From: Campanula takesimana | Lineage: Eukaryota > Streptophyta > Magnoliopsida > Asterales > Campanulaceae | Length of the DNA: 64,000 nucleotides | Assembly (NCBI GenBank): GCA_026119855.1 | Contig: JAOWBW010000383.1 | Location: forward strand, 806,001-870,000 | Direction of reading: 5' to 3' | In this document: piece after piece, positions 57,775 through 64,000 of the stretch | Layout: the number at the start of each line of letters is the position of its first letter | How positions within the stretch are numbered: position 1 is the first letter of the stretch | Program-made: the position numbers and the translations under genes | The notes under the pieces: model-generated | Told to the model about the DNA's origin: nothing | Databases searched by the model: none | What the model saw: only the letters and a program-made list of their open reading frames with translations

Positions 57775-58753
57775 TGGCAACATCATCACCTTTGCCGATA
57801 TGGACCTTCCACCATTTGGTTCCGACCATAATGAGGCTATTTACCTCAAGGTACGAACAAGGGGGAGGCCCATCTCAAGAGTCTTAGTGGACGGTGGTTC
57901 CGCACTCAACCTCATGCCTGGCAGAATCATGGGCATACTGGGGCTTAAGGATTCCGATTTGAAGCCTTCTACTCAAGTAATCCGAGGTTATGACAGCACC
58001 GCCCGTACAGTCATGGGCATGATCGAAATAGACATTGAGTTTGGGAGCATGGTCATGTCCGTTCCATTCCAAGTGCTTGACATCCCGGCCTCGTTCAACT
58101 TGCTTTTGGGTCGACCATGGATTCACAGTTCTAATGCCGTCCCGTCAACTCTCCATCAATGTGTCAAGATCCGAAATGGTGATGAAATAGTGATCGTCAT
58201 GGCCGAAAACGTCACTATCCACAGAAAAGGTGAGCCCGTCCACCAAGTTCAGCATGGTTTACCAGACTCCACTCTCTCCGGCGTCTCAATCAACACCATT
58301 GACAAAGAAGGGGGAAACGGATCATGGACCCCAGCAATCACAAAGTCCTCCGCATGATGAGGAATATGGACTACTTCCTGGTTTAGGCCTAGGGAAATAT
58401 CAACAAGGAATCCTACATCCTGTGCAAGTCCCATTTGTCAAGAACACATTCGGTTTGGGGTACGAGCCTTCCAGAGAGGACTTAAAACAAGAGCAAGCGA
58501 TCAAGAATGAAAAGGCCCGAGCTCGTAAGAAGGCCGTCGTTATGAGGTCCCTAATCTAAGGCCTTACCGCAAGACGTTGAATGGCTATTTTGTCCGCCAA
58601 GGGGAAGACGTTCCATACATGATCTTTCCCGAACCATGGGTTAACAATAAGGGTGTCAAAAAGCCCGGTCTCGAAATCTTCTCCGATTGTGAGATCCAGA
58701 AATCCGAAAGGGAACTAACTCCCATGTCGCCTCGTGAATGGTGAGGAAGGAAG
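57775..58753 (+). pseudogene. D2 protease and G-patch-like region
   Basis: The frame resumes after element C with ITFADMDLPPFGSDHNEA. The protease site is RVLVDGGSALNLMPGR (about 57880-57927), with a DIPASFNLLLGRPWIH block near 58080. A shift near 58350 leads to a glycine-rich LLPGLGLGKYQQGI (about 58372), like the G-patch found in some Tat elements. A stop at 58557-58559 and another shift precede the pre-RT region. Confidence 0.85.
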
Positions 58754-60030
58754 GTGACTATAGAGTCCGAGACAGAAATCATCGTGGGGGGAGAACCGAC
58801 AGATTTAGCCTCCATGTTCGAAGAGCTTGCCATAATGAATGAATGCCAAGTCAATGCCATCCATGACACCGTCATCATGAATGAGACTATCAGTGAGATC
58901 CCGCCAAGCTCCGAGCCGATCAACAATTGGTATTCTACGAAAGGGCCCGTGGTATCCGAGGAATTCTTAGTCCAAGAAATGGGTTTCATACCCCGCACAA
59001 CAACAAAGGAAGAGCGGCTCACACTTACTTTCGAGTCCGAGAGTGTCTCTAATACCCTCACCCAAGAGGATATGGAGGCCATAGCCGAGCGTGTGTTTCC
59101 TTTCTTTGCTAATGAAAAATTTGATATTTCTGAGTACCCTGTGATTGCAAATATCATAAATGATGAATTAACTAATAATGAACAAGTTAATAACGATTCA
59201 AATTATGATGAAATAGACCACGAAAACACAACATACTTAAATGAACTTGCTCAACAGGTCCGTAGTCGTGGTGAAAATGGTCCAAGGGCTGACGAAGAAT
59301 TGCATGTTGTTAATCTGGGTACCGACGAAGAGCCAAGGGAAACTAAGATCGGAAGCTTCTTCAAGTTCACATGGTCATACAAAGACATGCCGAGTTTGGA
59401 CAGACAGGTAGCGGAGCACAGAATTCTGATCAGAGAAGATGCCAAGCCAGTAAAGCAGAAGCTCAGACAGATCAAGCCAGAATGGTCTCTGCAAGTCAAA
59501 GAAGAGATCGAGAAGCTCCTCAGTGTGGGTTTCATCAAGGTTATCGAGTATCCGACATGGTTAGCCAACATTGTGACAGTCAGAAAGGCAAACGGCAAGG
59601 TTCGAGTTTGTGTGGACTTCCGTGGGGTACCTTTTGCTACACAGTCATGCCATTTGGGTTAAGAAACGCTGGGGCTTCCTACCAAAGAGCCGTGACAGAC
59701 TTGTTCCATGATATGAATCACAAAGAAATCGAGGTCTATGTGGACGACATGATCATTCACTCCAAAGGGACCAATGGTCAACATTTAATCGATCTCCGCA
59801 AGTTCTTCGAAAGGCTTCGTCAACACAAGATGAGGCTCAACCCTGCAAAGTGCATGTTCGGTGTTATCCGAGGCAAAGTCCTTGGTTATATGGTCACTGA
59901 AAGGGGAATTGAAGTAGATCCCTCCAAAATCAAGGCAATCATTGACATGCCTCCTCCAAAGACGCAGTATGAGATCAAAGGTTTTATGGGCAGACTGCAA
60001 TACATCAGTCGGTTTGTGCACCAACTCACT
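58754..60030 (+). pseudogene. D2 pre-RT region and deleted reverse transcriptase
   Basis: The frame from 58754 reads AEHRILIREDAKPVKQKLRQ and VIEYPTWLANIVTVRKANGK. At about 59622 it jumps from VCVDFR directly to the PWGTFCYTVMPFG region, omitting about 180 bp present in D1 (45345-45520), including the motif A Asp. The remainder has NAGASYQRAV and catalytic YVDDMIIHSKG (about 59735-59770). The deletion also shifts the frame. A dead RT is expected. Confidence 0.9.
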
Positions 60031-60990
60031 TCCATGTGCGAGCCAATCTTCAAGCTACTCAAGAAGAATGTGGCTCTAGAATGGACCGACGCGTGCCAAG
60101 AAGCCTTCGACCAACTGAAGCATTACTTGACGTGCCCTCCTGTTCTAGTTCCGCCGCACAAGGAGAAGCCTATTTTGCTCTATCTCACTGTCATGATGAA
60201 GCCCTAGGGGCTATGTTAGCACAAGAGCAACGAGAGTCCACAAAGGAAAATGCCATTTATTTTGTCAGTCGCCGATTCCAAGGAGGCGAAAAGAACTACT
60301 CTGTCTTAGAAAAGTCATGTGCAGCATTGGTTTAGGTTACTCAAAAGCTCAAACACTATATGGAAGCTTTTCCGATCAAGCTAGTAGCAAAGGTGGACCC
60401 GCTCCGGTACATCTTCGAGAAGCCTTTCATGTCAACAAGAATAGCCAAATGGTATTTCATGCTCGCCGGCTATGATATCACTTACGTCACACTAAAATCC
60501 GTCAGGGGGAAAGTGTTCAGTGACCAGCTTGCCGAATTCCCGTGTGACGAAGTGAAGGGGGAAGACGTACAGTTCCCCGACGAGCATTTAATTTGTACTG
60601 CAACCGAGGAAAATAAGTGGCAACTTTTATTCGATGGCGCCGCCAATAAACACGGTTTTGGTATAAGAGTATTGCTTGTCGATCCAAAAGCCATCTACAC
60701 TCCCATTGCCATCCGTCTGGAATTCGAAGCTACCAACAACATTGCCGAGTACGAACCATGAATAGCAGGGCTCTAAGCAGCTCTCGAAAGAAACGTTATG
60801 GAACTAGAAGTATTCGGCGACTCTTTGCTCCTTATCAATCAGCAATCGGGTAAATGGCGAATCCAAGACCCGACCCTCCAACAGTATGGTCAGCACCTTG
60901 AAGAATTGGTTGAACAATTCCAAGAGATCACTTTCAACTACCTGCCAAGGGATAAAAATCGCTTCGCCGATGCACTGGCCACCATAGCTT
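60031..60990 (+). pseudogene. D2 double RNase H
   Basis: The first RNase H spans about 60165-60540 (YFVSRRFQGGEKNYSVLEK). The second begins WQLLFDGAANKHGFGI (60620) and continues NNIAEYEP, then VFGDSLLLINQQSGKW (60810) and LPRDKNRFADALATIASL. A tryptophan codon is TAG near 60333. Other stops lie near 60760 and 60774. Substitution-type stops differ from the mainly indel-type damage in element C. Confidence 0.88.
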
Positions 60991-62345
60991 CATTAGTCGA
61001 AATGCCCAAAGGGAAAATGGTGAAGCCTTTCAAAATTGCCCGAAGGAACAGTCCGGCGTACTGCATGAGTATCGAGATCAACGAGGTTCAAACAAACTCT
61101 CCGTGGTATTCGGATATCATGAATTTCCTCAAAGATGGAGCTTATCCCGAGAATAGCAATAAGAACTCTCAAGCGGCTGTGCAAAGGCTAGCCTCTCGGT
61201 ACGTACTGATTGGGGACCGAGTCTATAAAAGGCACCACTATGGGATCAATCTCTTATGCGCCAATGAAGCCGAAGCTTAAGAGATAATGTGTGAAGTGCA
61301 CGAAGGAGAGTGTGGACCCCCACATGAATGGGTTTATGCTAGTCAAGAAGATACTCCGCATTGGTTACTATTGGAGCACTATGGAATGAGACTGTATCGA
61401 GAAAGTCAAAAGGTGTGCCAAGTGCCAATTCCATGCTAATATGCAACATGCTCCACCCTCGCAACTTTACAACATGGTCACACCTTGGCCTTTCTCTTGT
61501 TAGGGGATAGACATCATCGGTAAAGTCCATCCTGTCGGAAGCAATGGGCAGTCATTCATCCTAGTGGCCGTCGACTACTTCATAAAGTGGGTCGAAGCAC
61601 AAGCCTATCGGACCCTCAATGCCAAGAAAGTGGCCGAATTTTTAAAGATTAATATCATGTGCCGATACGGCGTGCCTCATGAAATCATTTTCGACAACGG
61701 CTCTCACTTTGAGAAGGAAATGGATGCACTTTTGGTAGAATACAAGATCACCAAGCACAAGTCATCTCCTTACCGTCCCCAAGCAAATGGCGCGGTTGAA
61801 GCAGCAAATAAGACCATCGAGACCATCGTCAAGAAAATGGCCTCAACAGGAAGGGATTGGCCCGAGAAGCTACCATTAGCATTGTGGGGCTACCACACAT
61901 CAATACGGTCAGCAACAGGAGAAACTCCTTATGCATTAGTTTATGGTTCTGAAGCCGTACTCCCAATCGAACTTGAAGTCCCATCTCTACGGGTCCTCCT
62001 CGAGAATCAAGTCAACAAGGTCGATTGGATGCAAAGTCGATATGAACAACTAGCCTTACTCGACGAGAAAAGGCTAAGAGCACTCGAACGCACAAGGGCG
62101 TATCAACAAAGGATGGCAAGAGCTTTCAACAAAAAGGTGAAGCCTCGAAACATCAATGTGGGAGATTTGGTCTTAAGACAACATCCTCCTAATGCCATGA
62201 ATCCCCTGGGAAATGGGGACCCCGATGGATCGGTCCGTACGTGGTCAAAAAGATACTAAGCGGTGGTGCAGTCCGACTCGTGGATTTAGATGGTGACCAG
62301 CTGCTAAAGGAGGTCAACCTCGACAAGCTCAAGAGGTTCTATGCT
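60991..62345 (+). pseudogene. D2 integrase
   Basis: The N-terminal zinc region is broken by stops near 61278 and 61388 but keeps CAKCQFH (about 61417). The core has the first Asp in GIDIIGKVHPVGSNG (preceded by a TAG near 61502), IFDNGSHFEKEM (second Asp) and NGAVEAANKTIETI (Glu). The open frame 61564-62259 covers most of the core and the VGDLVLR region. After a final shift it ends near LLKEVNLDKLKRFYA with a stop at 62346. It keeps all three catalytic residues. Confidence 0.9.
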
Positions 62346-62381
62346 TAATAAACAAAGACCATAAAAAAAAAAAAAACCGCT

Positions 62382-62478
62382 CGCTAGGTTGAAAACCCGC
62401 AAGGGAGGCCTAGGGAAAAATTAGAGTACGTGCAAAAAAGAAGCCCGCTAGATTGAAAACCCGAAAGGGCGGTCTAGG
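62382..62478 (+). repeat. Duplicated hairpin after the Tat pol
   Basis: CGCTAGGTTGAAAACCCG (62382) and CGCTAGATTGAAAACCCG (62446) are direct repeats 64 bp apart. Each is followed by a C/T-A-G-G word that could pair with its CTAG. This GTTGAAAACCCG wording is common after pol in plant Tat elements, from memory. Confidence 0.6.
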
Positions 62479-62756
62479 CAAAAAACAGGGTGCACACAAA
62501 AAAAAATGGTCTTTGTTTGTTTGAACTACGGAGACCTGAGCCTCCCAACTGGAGGAACGTGGCAACCTTCGGGTGCGGTCTAAAACATATCAAAAATACC
62601 CAATTCACTTCAAATAACAAGATGCAATTTTATTCATTCAATGAATTATTCAAGCCATTACAACGGATTTATTGAGCAACAAAAGACATCAAAACATTAA
62701 ATCCTAAAACAAAGTGGTCTAATATAATTGCAATCTCTTGGGGTACAAAGAAAAAT

Positions 62757-63172
62757 CTAATCTTTCTTAGGTTTGGGAACCCATTGCTTCTTGTTATGCC
62801 CTTTAGTCTTCTTGGATAGGGACGGAACATTCTTGGGACCGCCAAGACGGGAGAAAACGCTAGGACGGGACGGAGCTTCATCAACGGCTTTCCCTTTTCC
62901 CTTATCAAGCGGAGCCTTAGCGGGGACAACCATGGGACGCTTCCACACATGGGAGGAATTTCCCTTACCTTTCTTCTTCTTGGGAAAATGATGGGGTCTA
63001 TAGTCCCGCACATGAACCACCGGTCTCACGGGGTCAACAACATCGTCATTGGGCCTTCTCAAACGATCAAAAAACACTCGGACGCTTCTCCACCATCGAG
63101 ACAGACCCCACAGCTGGAACGGTGTTCACCATTGGAACGGACTTCTCACCCTCGGGGACGGAAACCTTGACT
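62757..63172 (-). pseudogene. Antisense frame downstream of the Tat pol
   Basis: A minus-strand frame of about 106 codons (63077-62757), opening with GTG rather than ATG, is rich in K, P and R and ends KKQWVPKPKKD. It contains PSVFSRLGG. In the upstream neighbouring frame (63172-63077) I read KRPSVF just before a run of six T; one T fewer would make it PSVFDRL, so the two frames were probably one with two PSVF-RLG repeats. Some Tat-lineage elements (Grande/Retand type) are known to carry antisense frames at this place. Function unknown. Confidence 0.5.
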
Positions 63173-63179
63173 TCAAAAG

Positions 63180-63728
63180 AGAAAATCATTGGGGACCTTA
63201 TGACAAGAATTTTGTGGTTTAGGAGGAGAAAGTGTTTGCAGAAGAATGATGTGTGACCATTCTGGTCGAAAATGGTTCAAAATTATAGCTGTTGGAACAT
63301 TCTGATCAGAAAAAGAAAGGGGCTGTAATTCAGCAGGCCAGAAGCGCGCGCCTCCGACCAAGGCTTCACAACGCGCGCGCCTCCCACAAGCAAGTCCCAA
63401 CGCACGCGCCTTTGACAGCAGTTCAGACAGAAATAGCCCTTGTCAGTTCAGAACAGAACCCAAGCACTTCAACATATCCAACCTGCAGCAAAATCAAATC
63501 CCAGCAGCGAAAAGGAGTTCAAGCATCAACAACAAGCATTCTTTGGGCACACATTTGTTTGTAAAGGTCTACATCTAAGATCGAGTCGCTAATATAACAT
63601 AAAATGAGTAGTAAGATAACTAGGATTGTAAATACATGTTAAATGTTATTACAAGCAAAAGTAAAGGTGTCTCAATCCCTCATCCTCTCAGCCACAACAG
63701 CTCGGGCACATCATCACCAGCACTGTGC
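63180..63728. other. Unassigned sequence with GC-rich repeats
   Basis: No coding frame is supported. Three units of the type CGCGCGCC lie at 63345, 63374 and 63403 (29-bp steps). It may be Tat LTR or 3' flank, or the downstream region of the minus-strand frame on its right. Confidence 0.4.
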
Positions 63729-63998
63729 TCACCCCCTGCTACCTCTCTCGGTTTCCTCATCATCATCATCATCCTCATCATCATCATCATCATCATCATC
63801 CTCAGACTCAGACTCCTCAACTCTGATCTCATACCGGCTCCTCTTCTGCACCCGCCGAGACGAACTCGCACCACCTCTGCTCTGGCTGGCTCCACCCCTG
63901 CTCTGACTGCCTCCCCGGCTCAGACTCCTGCTCAGTGACTGCCTCGCTGAAGAGACAGCCTCATCAATATCCAGTGCAGCATCCCTGCAACCTCGTCT
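63729..63998 (-). CDS. C-terminal end of an unknown acidic/SR-rich protein (partial)
   Basis: On the minus strand a frame open from the window edge (63998) ends in TGA at 63731-63729, giving 90 residues without a lesion. It begins RRGCRDAALDIDEAVSSARQ and is then rich in Ser, Arg and Gly (SLSRSLSRGGSQSRGGAS). A basic stretch (RRVQKRSRYEIRVEE) leads to two aspartate runs of eight and five residues, and it ends EETERGSRG. The upstream part lies outside the window. The low-complexity acidic tail suggests a nuclear or nucleic-acid-linked protein, but that is a guess. It may belong to a transposon-derived gene. I do not recognise the family. Confidence 0.45.
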   Translation of the reverse strand, partial: RRGCRDAALDIDEAVSSARQSLSRSLSRGGSQSRGGASQSRGGASSSRRVQKRSRYEIRVEESESEDDDDDDDDEDDDDDEETERGSRG

Positions 63999-64000
63999 CA

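Noticed and set aside
63636..63938. Plus-strand frame rich in Ile, Ser and Leu
   Set aside because: It is the reverse of the aspartate-coding GAT repeat; the minus-strand frame gives the sensible protein.

Overview
The window looks like repeat-rich nuclear DNA from a plant, probably a eudicot. Nearly everything in it is LTR retrotransposon: Ty1/copia elements, and Ty3/gypsy elements of the chromodomain (Tekay/Del-like) and Tat-like lineages. Plant-type MITEs are scattered among them. The only recognisable host gene is the wreck of a family-1 UDP-glucosyltransferase (UGT74-like). No bacterial features, operons, CRISPR arrays, tRNA genes or rRNA genes are visible. The species cannot be named from sequence alone.

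Layout, left to right. (1) 1-7728: the 3' part of an outer copia element whose LTR is split at a GGTAG site by a complete, structurally intact but coding-dead copia element (1460-7587). (2) 7729-8749, minus strand: a UGT74-like pseudogene. Its downstream part is cut off by the outer copia LTR, and its reading frame is interrupted by a 453-bp inverted-repeat element. (3) 8759-12032: a GT-rich microsatellite, a probable solo LTR, two abutting Stowaway MITEs and a GGTTCGG-rich hAT-like fragment. (4) 12033-14451, minus: a short non-autonomous copia element. (5) 14499-22182: Tekay element A, flanked by TTAGC, carrying gag but almost no pol. (6) 22183-25017: an LTR fragment and a decayed coiled-coil, transposon-type gene. 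(7) 25018-41368, minus: copia element E, interrupted by Tekay element B (28237-36660). (8) 41369-44345: Tat integrase debris on the minus strand (with a hAT MITE flanked by ATCTCCAC) and facing LTR pieces. (9) 44346-62345: two Tat-type gag-pol bodies fused head to tail (D1 integrase runs straight into D2 gag). D2 is interrupted by complete Tekay element C (49020-57769, CATTT on both sides). (10) 62346-64000: Tat 3' sequence with an antisense frame, unassigned DNA, and the C-terminal end of an open minus-strand frame.

The main discovery claim concerns structure inside the LTRs and leaders. At least seven distinguishable element families here carry short GC-rich inverted repeats of 8-14 bp, most built as two arms around a 2-bp centre. 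Their starts are repeatedly 22 bp (sometimes 23 bp) apart. The dyad sequence differs between families (TCCGGCCGGA, GCCCGGTCGGGT, CAGGCGCCCGCCTG, GCACGGCCGTGC, GTGCGGCCGCAC, GCGCGACCGCGC, CCGTACGG) and the DNA between dyads varies, but the spacing is held. In the three Tekay families and one copia family the layout is pair - about 50 bp - pair. I know of no described function for this architecture.

None of the retroelements looks autonomous as it stands. Tekay C is closest, with all domains present but its frame broken by small indels and one in-frame stop. Several elements have near-identical LTRs around badly decayed or missing coding regions, which suggests they were moved by proteins supplied in trans.
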